NCBI GenBank assembly: GCA_023213395.1
Contig: CM041465.1
Span: 110,553,741-110,617,740 of the forward strand
Direction: 5' to 3'
DNA from: Cycas panzhihuaensis
Taxonomy: Eukaryota > Cycadophyta
DNA: 64,000 nt
Under the pieces are notes generated by a model, which saw only the letters and a program-made list of their open reading frames with translations, had not been told where the DNA came from and ran no database searches. Made by a program: the position numbers and the translations under genes. Positions 1 through 12,103 of the stretch are shown piece by piece. How positions within the stretch are numbered: the stretch's first letter is position 1; every line of letters begins with the position of its first letter.

Positions 1-1370
1 GAAAAATGATGTAAATAAAGATGCAATGATATCCTTGAATGAAAAATGAGCCTTAAAGCTTAAAAGATCAAAGAACAATGACTAACAACTTATGAAATGA
101 TGCACTTATATAATTTCAAGAAGTGTGAGGCCTTAAAAAAAATAAAAGTTCCTTCAACTTATGAAATAATGAACTCAAAGTGCATAAGATTTCTTGCAAA
201 TGCTTTTAGATGTAATGTAAGTAAAATGAAAATAAGCTCATTAGTTAGATTCTTTTGTGAATAAGGTGTACCTTTTAAAGCATTCAAGAAGATAAATAGC
301 CTTAAATAGGCATAAATACTGAAAGAAAACTCCTTAAACAAGCAAGAAAGCCACTTAGATCCACTTTTACATGTAATGAAAAAAAAGTAATAAGGTAAGA
401 GGTACCTGGTTGTATCTTTTGAATGTAATAATACTCTTGCTACTCTAGAGGCTAAAAATGAAGTTAAAATACTGTAAAATAACTTGTAGATCTTATAAAC
501 ACCAGTAAATATCATCAATAATTAGTTACTATATAAAAATCAATCAAATGTATTTAGTTGGAAAGAAGATTTGGCTCAAATATCTCCAAAAATATCCAAC
601 TAGGACTAAAATAAAGCCTTGACTTTAAGGGTTTCAATGACTTACAAAATAATATTAGAATATGATAAAGCCTATTCTGAGAAACCTTTCTAATAGTTTA
701 TATAACTCAAGAAACGGAGCTGTAGAACTCAAGTTATTAATGAAATATTGAACAGACCCATTTATGGCTAATAAAATATTAGTAATAATTGTAGGTCAAC
801 TTTAACCTAATCAAACTCTATAAATAGTAGCTCAAATCAAGTAAATGAGGACTCTAAGTTATATATCTTTGAGTTGGGAATCCAATGAGTTTAGTGAATT
901 GAAAATCTGACTCCCCAATACTTAGATATAGTTAAAAATGTAAATAGTCCTCTTTCGGTAAAAAAAAATAAAAAATAAATAAAAATAAAGATATCGAGGT
1001 TTAGCCCCTTTGAAAATGGGTGATTAGTCATATGACGAGCCATGAGACTAGCAACCATAACCTTAAGCAGGCCATAGATCTCAAAAAATATCAAATAACC
1101 AATATACTTTTTGATAAAATAAAAAAAATTTAATTTAATTAATAAAACTTTGAGGTCCACTAAAAACGTGGTCACGTGGAGGTCTCAGGGGACTAGGGAT
1201 AAAAAATGGAGGAGACTAATGCCCAAAACTAATTGTATGGATTTTAAGTATGATTTAAATTTAATTAAATTAAAATCAACCTTTGAAAAAAAAAGATTTT
1301 TAATGAAAAAAAGACAAACAACGATCACGACAAGTTAATAAAGGCAAATATCAATTAAAAATCAATTGAA
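1..1370. other. AT-rich DNA without a recognised gene
   Basis: Nothing here reads as a known protein or RNA on either strand. The open frames are short, AT-driven and rich in Phe, Ile and Lys, as expected by chance. It may be old flanking DNA or the far 3' side of gypsy remnant A, too decayed to tell. Confidence 0.5.
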
Positions 1371-1374
1371 ACAA

Positions 1375-1990
1375 GCTCAAAATTGATCAAGATTGATGTG
1401 GAGGGGGTACTAGAAGGTGGATCAATCAAATACATAAAAGAATATGAATTTTTAATACAAGAAAAAAAGAACACTCTAAGGTCGCATGACCCTATATGGT
1501 AACGTAAAGGCAAGTTTTGGCATTCAAACTTGATGAAATCAGTGTGAAACTAATCTAAATCTCTACAAAGGTGGGTTCCATCGACCTGAAGTGAAGATTA
1601 ACTGGAAAATATACCAAAAACATGATTTTTTAATATGTAAAAATAGAGAAAAAAGGAGGTCATAATGGGTGCATAGAAGTGATGATATAGAGGGAAAATT
1701 TTTGACCAGAAAATCAATGTAAACAACTGTGAAATTGATCAAAACTGATCGTAAGAGGGGTGTCACTCATCCATAATGAAGATGAATGAGAAAATTTTCC
1801 AAAATTTATAATTTTTTAATAAATACAATTGAAAAATGATAAAATAAAGGGCACGTGGATATTGGTCACTTAAGGAGCTTCATCTTCTTACCGGGGTCAC
1901 AAAATGTGATAAAAACTGAGGGATAACTGGCTCTTGCTGATGCCTAGGTGCCTCTAAAATTTTATGAGAAATTGATAAGCATAAACTGAG
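1375..1990. repeat. Degenerate tandem repeat, about 175-base period
   Basis: Similar blocks recur at roughly 1383, 1556, 1737 and 1905. Each has a TTGATC or related start, then a purine-rich GGGGG or GGTGGG run, then an A/T stretch with AATTTTTAATA-like sequence and an A-rich tail. Spacing is about 170-180 bases. Similarity is weak and was judged by eye. It could be a decayed satellite or a repeated stretch inside an old LTR. Confidence 0.35.
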
Positions 1991-3688
1991 AATAAGCCTA
2001 CAAAGTATATAGAGACCATAGAGGATGCAATGGTCAGACGACTGAAAAGAGGCTAAAAAAACATAATGAATAGATTCTACAAGCTTAAAAGTGCCTTGCT
2101 ACTAAAATTTAGAGAAAACTAGTGAGAAATAAGGCCAGAAGAAGTAATTCCAACTTTAATACTTGGGAGTTTTAGTAGGTAGCGAGATACACTATGCTTT
2201 TGGGAGCTATAACTCACTGTAGGAGTAACAGTTTTTCAAACTGTCTTTTCTAGAGCATAGAAGACTCATAGATGAATCCAATGAGTGGTCACTTGACATG
2301 GTTCTAAGTAGGGTGGAGATCACATCAGCTTGCCAAAGTTTAGAAACTTAAAAAATCCTTGAAAATTAATAGAAAATGATTAAAATCTTGAAAAATATCA
2401 AACAAAACTTTAAAATAAGTGTACCAAATGATTATTGAGATGAATCTGCATACTATATCTACAAAAATCTAAAGAAAACAATGATTAAATAGATTACATG
2501 TATAAAAAATAACTAAATATTAATAAAAAACTATATAAAAATGTTAATAAACTTTATAAAAATAACAAAATAATGAAGTATTTGCTTGCCCTGAGAGTGG
2601 ATCAATGCTATGATATAGGTGGCCAAGATCTACACTTTGATCCCATGTTAGAATTTACCAAAGTAGTAGGTGAATGCATGTAACTCAAGCCATATTCAAA
2701 ATACACTTCTGAAATGACATTGTATTAACCCATTGTGAAGAGAGTACATAATATTTCCAATAGTTGGTGGTATTGTTGAACACTAGGGTTTAAAACCCTA
2801 TAAGATATGTACTTTTGAGGAAGGAGAGAAACCTCCTCAACCTCAAATTCAAAATAATATAAAATAATGACAATGCTCAATAAAGTAACCTTACCTTAAC
2901 TTACCATATGTGTGCTTATATGTTTCTAAGGTGGGAGTTAGATGAAGAACATTAACCCCATCATGGGATATGGTTGATTTTAATAGATGAGAACTAAGAT
3001 AAAAATAACCTAACTTGGTTATTAAGAATATATAATTAAGGGTAACAAACTTGGTAGACTTAGGTAAGCTGGTAAACAACTATTTAAGAGTGAGAAAGTA
3101 GTAGAATGGGGTTACAATAGACTCACAATACATCTATCAAAGCTTCAATGATGGGTATATACTTAGTAGTATTATTGGTTGTTATAGGCAAGTAAACCCT
3201 AAAATGAGTCAAGATATACGTTACTCAGTCTTAGATGGTCTAAGTTACTGTAGAAGGTTTATGATTCCCATAACTTCCTTCAATGGTATGGATGATTAAT
3301 GCTAAGAGGAATGTACTAATAATTCTAAGATAGTTCAATGAATATGGGCAACAAAGTGGGAATTAATTGATATGGCCGAACCTCAAGCTTGTGGGATTGA
3401 CTTTGATTATAAAATAGGTTGAAAAGAAGATCCTATGAGTGGTTTGGTGTTAGTATCATGGCAAAATTTTAACTTTTATTTTATTTTTCAAAGTGTTGAC
3501 TAGGTTTCAATTATAATTGAGGCCATGATGGACCCAAATAATTAGATCCAAATGTCCTAAATGACCCATATATATAGACTCAAACTACAGATTACAGGTG
3601 GGAATAAAATCAATATGTGACTTATCCCAGATGCCAAGAAGGTGGTAGGAGGTCCATTTACAACATTTTTTTTGTTTTATATTTTTTG

Positions 3689-3732
<44 letters not shown>

Positions 3733-5396
3733 TTATAATATTTATTTATTTTCGCCTTTATGTTTTTCTCTTCTTTTTTTCCTTCAAATTTTTAGCATGA
3801 AAGATACCACGATGATGAGCTAACTCATGGGGGGCTAAGTCAACTAATAAGTGATAGTGTTGTTTAATAGAGTGGAGCCACACAGGAACCCAAGAACATG
3901 GCCACAAAGGTCAAACCAATAGGGGAACCTATGAAGTTCATACAAATTGTGTCTAAACACTTTTCATTTGGGTAATAAATGGATAAGGGGCCTTTAGAAA
4001 GGCTACCATGATAGCCTAGGTCATCTACTACAACAAGGATTAGGTGAGACTACTATTAGGAAGTGCATCATATGATTAAGTTATTGAATGGTTGCTTAGG
4101 TTGTGGATTGTGTATTGGAAAAGGTGGTTATCTTAAAAGGTAGAAAATAGCCTTAAAAAACTTAAAAAAGGTTGTGAGCACAAGGGATTATAAAGGGTGG
4201 GTATTAAATAACATAGACTACTCATAAGAGAGGATTTTCCTAAAATAAGTTTTGGTATAATGGGTGCATTTTTGGCACATTAACAACATTGATTAATGGT
4301 CACCTAGTCAATAACTTTTAGGGGGTTTCCTTATACAAGAGTTTTTTTATCAAACAGGGTTTGATGGGACCCCTTTTTGTAGCCTACCTAGGGTAATCTA
4401 ATATCACAATGGTTTTGAACAAATATGTACTAGATTGAATGACAAGTTTATGTAATCTTTGAGTCATTATTTTTTGTTTTATTGTTTTCTATTTTGGCAC
4501 TATGAGGTTTACCACAGTGCTATGAAGATCTTCATGATACACTTTATCAGTCATGGGACAAATAAAGAACTTTATAAGACATAGATCAACACTTGGTATT
4601 TTTTATTAAATTTTGCTTGTTTCAATGGTGTATTACCTACCTGTGAGTTGTTCTACCTAAGAAACATCTAACAATGTGGTTTTTGATCACCTATGACTTG
4701 ATTATAACATGTTTATAACATAAATTGCCATTGAGCAAAGGTGTTTTAGCCCCGAGTATCATGCATGCACCTTCATTCCATTGCATATATGGCATATAAC
4801 ACATACTCTAAAAACCAAAATAGTTTATTCTCAATTTTAGAGTCAAGTTAAATAAAAAATATGTACACAGATATATGCATTTATATTTTTAGATTTTATA
4901 GTTTTTTTTATTTCTTATTTTTTATAAAATGGTATTTACAAGTGTTAGTTTATACTCATGATGGAGTTTGAATCCAATTTATGCTCATAAAGGAACTTGC
5001 CCAGAGGACTAGGATTTTTCTCACGATATAGCATTAGGTGCCATAATAGGCACAAAAGATTGGCATGGCATGATAGGCATGAAATGTTATAACAATTTGA
5101 TCGTCAAAGTTTAATCATATTCACGAATAATTCAAAGGGGATTTTTACGTTGTGCCTTCCATTATTAGGTTGCCATATTTTAGGCACTTTAGCAACTATA
5201 GGTTCAATGAGGATTTTCCAATTCTACCTCCCAGTGGAGTGTGAGGTAGTTTAAATTCTTTTCAGAGTGTTAATATAGTTTATACTCATGGAGGAGTGCA
5301 AATGGTAGCTTAAGCTCTTAATATAGAAGTTTTCTAGTTTATACTCATACATGAGTATATGTGGTGATGCTTACTAATTAAAAATCTTTTTGAGAA
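1991..5396. other. AT-rich region left of gypsy remnant A, no gene recognised
   Basis: No protein family is recognisable. Because remnant A runs leftward and its integrase frame ends at 5397, this stretch should contain A's 3' region and perhaps its 3' LTR. A weak hint is a CACTGTGGTAAAC-like motif (minus strand, near 4490-4510), resembling a motif that lies upstream of the TATA box in the better preserved LTRs here, with a minus-strand GTATAAGG near 4335. A short phrase like GTTTATACTCATG recurs near 4950, 5277 and 5337. Confidence 0.35.
3689..3732. repeat. GT/TA compound microsatellite
   Basis: About 14 GT units are followed directly by about 8 TA units in otherwise AT-rich DNA. No gene is attached to it. 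Confidence 0.9.
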
Positions 5397-6420
5397 ATTA
5401 TCCATTGATAGAATTCTCAAATTTAAGACCTTCTAGGGTTGTAATTTGATGTGTAGTATTTGATAGATCTTTTAAAATAGAAAATGGGCCAACCTATTTT
5501 GGAGCAAAATTTGGGAGATCATAATGTAGGTATTCTAACTTAAGAACCTTACCTTTGAAGGTGAATTTCAACACTGTAGATTCTTGTCATGGGCCCATTG
5601 AGCCTTGGTTTTAGAAGTTATGTTTTTCTAATATGCGATAAGGTGACTTTTATTTAAGGCTTCTAAATTAAGAAGGCATGATTGATGATAACACTCTTCA
5701 TTAATGAAATCTTTCATTGACACCCTTAAAGATAGAATCTCTACTTTGAGTGGAAGGATTGATTTTGACCCGTAGATGAGGGAAAATGGTGTCATGCCTA
5801 TGGTAGTCTGCATGGATATGTAATAATCCCATAAGGTGGGATAAAGCTATTGGTGCCAATCTCATTAAGATTTGGATACCATTTTCTTTAAAATAGAAAT
5901 CAATGTTTTGTTAAATGCCTTTATTTATCCATTTTCCTAAGGGTAATAGGGTAACGAGGTCTTAGGACTAATATGAAATTCGTTATACAGTTTATCAACT
6001 TCTTTATTATAAAATAGAGTTCTATCATCTGTGATCAAGATGTTTAGGATCCTGAAATGATAATATGTTGAAAGATGAATGTAGTGATGATTTTACTTAT
6101 TATTCAAGAAAGAGGAATCACTTTTCCCCACTTCATAAGACACTATATTATAGTCAAGATAAGCTTATGCTACAAAGAAGATGAGGGTATAATAACCCTA
6201 ATTAAGTCCAATCTTGATTGAGAGAAGGGCCAAGGTAAAATGATAGCATGTAGAGTCTCAGAAGGATGGTATAATACATTGGAATACTCTTATCACTTTA
6301 CATTTTTTAACATTGGATTGGATGCCCTTAAATAAAGAGGGTTAGAAGAAACCCATTCATAAGATTCTTTGGGCCATTGATTATCCACCAAAATGTTCTC
6401 TCATGGCAAGTTTAGAGGAT
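5397..6420 (-). pseudogene. Gypsy integrase (remnant A), decayed
   Basis: This is the relic of the enzyme that joins element cDNA to host DNA. From about 6420 downward there is an HHCC-like zinc-binding region with CHE and GG residues, then WGLDLI-type core sequence. A TDD-x-TLFYN stretch (near 6020) corresponds to the second catalytic Asp region, and an ENG-x-I-x-AFNKTL stretch to the third. GMTPFSLIYG lies near 5790, and the C-terminal LKLEYLH and VGPF motifs lie near 5550-5450. The order and the end of the frame (KKIFN then stop at 5397) match element B closely. Many stops and AT drift make it non-functional. It is followed on the left by unannotated AT-rich DNA. Confidence 0.75.
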
Positions 6421-6639
6421 CCAACTCATTTCTTTAGGATTGATACATTTGAGGAGAGCTGCAAATGATCATTTGTAAAAGGTATTCATATATGAGAAAG
6501 TATTATTGAGCCACAACAATTATACATTGTTTGACTTTGTCACTAGCACTTTTGGGGAATACTTGATGGATTAAGTAGTGAACAATGTCATCATACCATT
6601 CTTTATTAATGGGCCTTTAGCCCTCAGTCTAACTAAGGG

Positions 6640-7200
6640 CTATGATGGATTTGTCAAGCAAAGACTCATTAATAGGAGTGTTTGTTAGATTAAGAAGGGG
6701 TGCATGAGCTAATTGCTTTGCCATAATCATCCCTTTCTTACATTTTTTATTAATAATTTGCAAGTCATATTCTTGTGAGAGGACAACCCACACCGTTGCT
6801 TGTCTTGTGAGGTATAATTTTGTCACTAGAAATCACAAGGGATCAAATTGGATGATGATGTTCATTATGTTGCTAAAAAGGTAATGCCTCAATTTTTCAG
6901 TGGCGAATATAAGGGGAAGGCATTCTTTCTCTGCGAGGGTGTAGTTAAGATTTGTAATGGCAAGGGTACAACTAATGAAATAAATTATGAGGTCCACTTC
7001 TAAAGCATCTGCTTGGCCCAAAATGGCCTTGATTGACTCACTCATGGATGATATATACATAATGAAAGGTTTTTCAAATTATAGAAGAGCTAGTATGGGT
7101 GTAGAAATTAAGCCATATTTAAGCTCATCAAAGGCAACTTGTGCTACTAGCACCCAAATAAATAGGCTCTCCTTTTTTAGGAGGTTTATAAGGGTTTAGT
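6640..7200 (-). pseudogene. Gypsy RNase H (remnant A), decayed
   Basis: The minus strand reads the gypsy-type RNase H that removes template RNA during reverse transcription. The best part is 6833-7060, with YFIS, ELNY-like (NLNYTLAEKECL) and RHYL motifs, followed at 6629-6826 by the QEYDLQIIN tail typical of this family. It sits directly downstream of RT, as in a normal gypsy pol. Stops and a frame change at about 6830 break it. Confidence 0.75.
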
Positions 7201-7209
7201 ATTCATAAT

Positions 7210-8195
7210 AAATTTTGCTAAGAAATATTGCAAGAAGCTAAGATGCCTAAGAAAGGGCTTGATTTATTTTTGTATTTGAGGCAGTGACATCTCTAATATT
7301 ACCCTTATTTTGTCTGGGCCAACTTTAATTCATTTATGGGATATAAGAAAACCTAAGAAATTTCTTGTTATAATTATGAACATGGATTTATGTAGGTTCA
7401 AATTAACATAGAATTTTCCACATCTTAAGAAGATTTTCCTAAGATCAACAAGATGGTCTCTCTTGTTACATGACAGGCCAAGTAGTTTGTCCACGAGTAT
7501 CTGAAGAATTTTATTGATGAAATCATGGAAGATGAAATGCATGGCTCATTGATACAATATACTAACATTTTTAAGGCTAAAAGGTATTACTATGTTAAGC
7601 AAATGTGCCATAGGGATTTGTAAAGACTATCTTGTGATGATCCTTAAGTGAGATTTGAATTTGAGTATAGCCTCATAAATTGCTCATGAGAGACATAATT
7701 TTAAACCTTACCATATGGTCTATAATCTAATCAATGAAGGGAGGGAGGATGTTACCCTTAGGGAAAGCATTATTGATGTCTCTAAAATAAATACAGATAT
7801 AAATTACCCTATTTTTCTTTATGACTGGTATAATGTTTGAGACCTAGTGTATATAATTGATTAAGGTAATCAAGCTCGTATTATGAAGATTCTCGACCTC
7901 TGTGTTAATAACAATCAAAATCCTAAGGTAGATAAGGCACTACTTCTGCCTTACAGGCTTGGTTCTAAGAATAGTTGTGAGGTTATGGGTGATGATCTTA
8001 GGGATTATTCCTTTTATATTAATATAATCCCATATGAATATATCTTACAACTCTTAGAAGAGTTCCATATATTCCATTATTTCTTTAGGGGATCATTCTG
8101 CCCTGACATTTATAAACTTTTCAGGGTGATGGTCATGTCAATAGTCCCTCCTATGAGGAGTACATTCCCCTTCTCAAAATAAGAAAGGGCTTAGT
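7210..8195 (-). pseudogene. Gypsy reverse transcriptase (remnant A), decayed
   Basis: The N-terminal part (about 8180-7900) contains the DIF-x-WDY, MEYMELF and THNLTTI-like motifs that precede RT in B, D and G. The palm region is best seen at 7330-7542, with HFIFHDFINK, then a VDKLLGLSC stretch where the family catalytic box FMDDMMGLSC would be. The two catalytic aspartates are therefore mostly lost. Stops are numerous. The upstream end is cut by the copia insertion at 8233. Confidence 0.7.
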
Positions 8196-8232
8196 TTATA
8201 GGTAAATTAGAAATAGTTTAAATCATAGTAGG

Positions 8233-8663
8233 TAAAGAGAAAATATAACCACAAAAGTAATGTATTAATAGAACTCTAAACTATGTAAAGAACAAATAGT
8301 ATAAACAAACCAAGCATACAACAAAGAACACTAGGAGATTCAAGTCTAAGCATAAACCTTTTATTAATCTGAGCAATAGCTAAAGAATTATAGAGATGAT
8401 AATCCCAACTCTTCTCATTGACTCATCAAATAGTCATCTATCCTTTTACATATTCCGTTACATAAGAATGTATATATATACAACTTTACAAGTTACCACC
8501 TTCTAATTTTACAATATAATGGGCATAAACCATGGGCCAAAAGAAACCCCCATAAGAAATCCAAAAGTTTTTTCTTGGGGGCTCTCACCCCTGAACTATA
8601 AAGGGGCTCAAGTATAATGCCTATACCAATGTAACACTTCCAAAGTGTTGAAAATATCTAATA
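8233..8663 (-). repeat. 3' LTR of copia copy 1
   Basis: This 431-base block is closely similar in sequence and order to 29541-29967. On the minus strand it follows a decayed polypurine tract and the end of the RNase H frame, so it is the 3' LTR. The terminal dinucleotides are TA where TG is expected, a G-to-A change also seen in the other copy. The five bases to the left are GTAGG, a possible target duplication whose partner lies outside the window. Confidence 0.75.
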
Positions 8664-8689
8664 ATCTCATACTTGTTGAACACTTTATA

Positions 8690-9310
8690 AGAAACCTGCA
8701 TATACAACTACTTAATGCCAAAATCATAAATATCCATTACCTTTTTATACCATCTAAATTTTTTCGTGGTAACAATCTTGGTCAATGAGTCTATTAAACT
8801 TTCTTATATAATAGTCTTTTGTAAGTCTACCTTATAATCTTGAATCATCTCTCTCACAAAATAGAATTATACATCAATATTATTTAACCAAGAATAAAAA
8901 GTGGGATTCTTCATTAGGTAGATTGTACATTGACTATCATAATCTATCCTCACAATATCCTTCTTGAAGCCAATATTTGTGCATAATCTCTATAGCCAAA
9001 CAACTTCCTTTCATGCATGAGTAGTTGCCATATACTCTACTTTTGTGTTAGAAAGTGCTATAACTTATTGTCTTTTACTCATCCAAATGACTATACCACT
9101 GTAAAGGGTAAAAATATACTTGCTTATAGATCTTCTACTATAAAGATCTCTAGCCCATTTAACATCAATAAATCCTCTTAGATTTAATGTTCTACTCTCT
9201 ATGGGATCTCCTTGGTAGTAAATTCCATAATTTAGTGTACTCTATAGGTACTTAAAAATCCTTTTCATAGCCACCCAATGTTCCCTACATCAGTTTGACA
9301 TATACCTGTT
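8690..9310 (-). pseudogene. Copia RNase H (copy 1), decayed
   Basis: The minus strand reads the copia-type RNase H at the end of the polyprotein. Recognisable pieces in order are LRGFIDV-x-WARD, SRRSISKYIFTLY, WMSKRQ, a V(E)YMATTHA stretch with the catalytic Glu, DSQCTIYLMKNPTF, and the terminal VREM-x-QDYKVDLQK. It lies just upstream of the 3' LTR, as expected. In-frame stops and drift (for example a second catalytic Asp context reading DYDSQ) show it is dead. Confidence 0.75.
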
Positions 9311-9439
9311 AACTCCTGTCACTGAATGGACAATGTTTGGTTGGGTGTAAACCATTGTATATATCAAGCTACTAACGATACTAGTATAAGGTACAAATGC
9401 TATATCTTCAAATTCTTAGTTAGTCTTTAAACATTGGTC

Positions 9440-10100
9440 AACTAATAATTTTAAACCAATAGGAAGAGTAACATTAATTGATTTGTTATCCTGCAACCTA
9501 AACTATTGCAGTATCATCTCAGTGTATTCCTCAAAATGAGATACCAGTTGGCTTTTCACAAGTTAATTGATTTCTTTATTGTTACCAACTAAAAGTATAT
9601 CATCAACATATAGATCTAGAATAACAAAGCAATCACCAACCTATTTATAATAAACATAATAATCTGCTTTTCTATGCATAAATCCATCTACCAACATATA
9701 TAGATTATACTTTTGATACCACATCCTTAGTGATTGTTTCAAGCAATATAATGATTTCTTTAACCTACACACCATATTCTTCTTCCTTTCAACTTCAAAC
9801 CCTTTAGGCTATAATATTAAATTTCTTTTTTGAGATCACTGTGAAGAAATGTAATCTTCTCATCCATTTGATCCACCTTAAGATCATAGGTAATTGTTAT
9901 AATTAACAAAAATCTAATTAAAGCTACTTTTGCAATAGGAGAAAATATGTCACTAAAATCTATTCCCTTGACCTGAGAATAGCCCTTTGCCACTAAGTGG
10001 GCCTTATACTTTTCCACATTACTATCTACCTAGAGCTTCTTCTTGAAGATCTATTTGTTATCAATAGGTTTTTTGCTATTAAGAAAATACACCAAATCTG
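9440..10100 (-). pseudogene. Copia reverse transcriptase (copy 1), decayed
   Basis: The minus strand at 9817-10017 reads HLVAKGYSQVKGIDFSDIFS and then DQMDEKITFLHSDL, the classic N-terminal copia RT signature with the first catalytic Asp. The second motif, YVDDILLVGN, is intact near 9595-9625. The enzyme copies element RNA into DNA in virus-like particles. The reading frame is interrupted by several stops, so only the motifs survive. Confidence 0.85.
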
Positions 10101-10429
10101 ATGTGTTATTTTAATCTAAGGTCATCACTTTTTCTTCTATAGCATTCACCCAAAGGTGGCTCTCTTTTGACTTTATACCCTTCCAAACAGTACCTAGATT
10201 ATCATCTATAGTGGATAAAATAAAAGAGAAGTGAAAAAAGTATTCAAGAATATACCTGTCAGGTTGTCTTCTCTTACGAGTTGATTTTCTTAAGACATGG
10301 CATTCCTAAGTTTAAGACATCTCTATAACTACGCCTTCCTCTTCAGTTGACTCATATTCTAATGTATAATCTTCACCCCTTACCTCAAATTACACCTTCT
10401 TAAAGTCTTCCTCCTTTAGTTATTCATTC

Positions 10430-11330
10430 TAATTTAGAGACTTAAACTTCTCTCTAAAGATAAAATCATGGTTATACACAACTTTCTATATTTTAAGGTT
10501 ACAAAGCGTGTACCTTTTAATACCATTGTTATAGATAATGAAAATAGTCTTTTGTACTTTGAAATAAAGCTTAGTCCTTTGTAGTTTAAGAACATGCTCA
10601 AAATCTTCACAACTAAAACCTCTAAGATGACCAAGAGATGGTTTATTATCAAACCATACTTCTTTAGGTGTTGTGTGCACTCAGGTAGTTGTCGGTGATA
10701 TGTTTATTAGGTAGCTTGCAATCATCACAACCTTAGCACAAAACGTTTTCTCTAAACTAGTAGCACTAAACATACTCATCGATCTCTCTAATAAGGTCCT
10801 ATTTATCCTTTTAGTAACTACGTTCTGTTGTGGCATATAGAGAGTTATTTTCTACCTTGATATCCCACACTGATTATAAAACTACTCAAAATCCTTTAAG
10901 TAAAATTTACCTCTATTATCAATTCTTGGAATTTTGATTCTTTTGTCACTTTGATTCTTGACCAAGGCCTTGAATTATTTGAATTTATTAAAGACCTAAG
11001 ATTTTTACTTGAAAAATTATAACCATATCTTTCTTAATAAATCATCTATGAATGAGATAAAGTATTTGGACCTACCAAATTAGGGTACATTAATATGTCC
11101 AAAAACATCGCTATGCACCAATTACATAATACCTTTTACTCTCTTCAAGCTAAAGAAAAATTGACTTGATTCTATTTTTCATATACATAATGCTCACAGA
11201 AATCAAAATCAAAGGAGTTATTAATTTTAGAGATATCTTCTTCCATATCTTTAGAGAATAAATCATATATGCCTTTATCTCTAATGTGGCCTAATCTTTA
11301 ATGCGATAGTATAGTTTTACCAACAAGTGA
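10430..11330 (-). pseudogene. Copia integrase (copy 1), decayed
   Basis: The C-terminal part is clear at 10486-10680 (TPKEVW, KPSLGHLRGF, then a beta-rich stretch), and the DDE core lies upstream, with an ERMNRTLLERARSML-like sequence near 10790. The HHCC-like end falls around 11250-11330 (an RLGHIRDKG-type stretch). As usual for copia it precedes RT. Stops are frequent. Confidence 0.75.
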
Positions 11331-11399
11331 TACTTGGGTCTCACCTACATTATCAATACTTTATGTAATAGTCAGACTATAACTGCTAGCATATATTGT

Positions 11400-12103
11400 G
11401 CTCACATCAAGCTATTATAGTGTTCCAAATTGGATCCCTCTTACTAATACCAATGCTCATTGAACCATTCTACAACTATCTTTATTGAAAATCACTTCTA
11501 TTCCTACATCACCTAATTGACTAACTAACAATAGACTCATAGCTAAACTAGGAATATGACTCACATCAGGGATAATTTTAACCCTCCCATCCCTAAATCA
11601 AACCTTCACCCTTCTAGGACCTATAATTTTATATGGGTAATGATCATTAAGAAATACTTCACCTCCATTAATACTTTTATATTTATAAAACTACTTCTTA
11701 TAGGGAGTAATATAAAGTGAAGCATCGGAGTTAATTAACTAAGACTCAACATTTAACAACTTACCTATGGTTACCAAATAAGCATCACCATCAACTTTAT
11801 TAGAGGCTTTTGCTATCATGAAAAAGGTAGATTTAGGTAACTTTCCCTTATCAACCTTGAATTAATATTAGCTCTTTATATGGCTAGCCTTCCCACATCT
11901 TGAGTATACCAAGGGGTTTCTTCTTGAAGATTTAGAATTTTTTAAGATTTTGACTGCCTGTTCCTAGGCCTTTATTGGTCATAATCCAATGTTTTACCTC
12001 CCACCACTAATGCTTTTTTTAAATAATCCTCAAAAGGTTTTCATCTTATCTCTTCTGATAGTAGGGCAAAAATAACATCGTCAAATTTCAAGGTGATAGT
12101 AGT
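11400..12103 (-). pseudogene. Copia gag end, zinc knuckle and protease region (copy 1)
   Basis: The minus strand contains a CGKASHIKS-type zinc knuckle near 11885-11920. It is followed by the protease-like region with KVDGDAYLV and LINSDAS, then VSHIPSLAMSLLLVSQLGD of the gag-pre-integrase domain near 11500-11570. The upstream end is interrupted exactly at 12103 by element B, and the remaining gag is at 28963-29500. Confidence 0.7.
12099..12103. repeat. Target-site duplication GTAGT, left copy
   Basis: GTAGT directly precedes the TG end of element B and recurs at 28958-28962 directly after its CA end. In copia copy 2 the uninterrupted gag sequence near 33452-33460 reads through this point without the insert, which supports the reading. 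Confidence 0.85.

Larger units (their letters stand above)
5397..8232 (-). mobile_element. Ty3/gypsy remnant A, partial pol
   Basis: Reading leftward, the minus strand gives the pre-RT region, reverse transcriptase, RNase H and a complete but shattered integrase of the same family as B, D and G. It is far more AT-rich and decayed than they are, so it is the oldest layer. The right side stops at 8232, where a minus-strand copia LTR begins, so the gag end of A should lie beyond the copia block, outside the window. The 3' side dissolves into unrecognised AT-rich DNA. Confidence 0.8.
8233..12103 (-). mobile_element. Ty1/copia copy 1, main part (pol and end of gag)
   Basis: Reading leftward from 12103 the minus strand gives the end of gag, protease region, integrase, RT, RNase H and 3' LTR, the copia order with integrase before RT. 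The N-terminal gag and PBS continue at 28963-29540, on the other side of inserted element B. The two pieces join at a five-base GTAGT duplication. The motifs look like the Tork-type branch, but that assignment is from memory. Confidence 0.85.

Noticed and set aside
3617-3823. A Cys/Val and Tyr/Ile repeat peptide
   Set aside because: It is the translated GT/TA microsatellite.
5397-8232. Endogenous pararetrovirus (caulimovirid) as an alternative to gypsy remnant A
   Set aside because: An integrase with zinc-binding and core motifs follows RNase H, which caulimovirids lack. No movement-protein-like sequence is seen.
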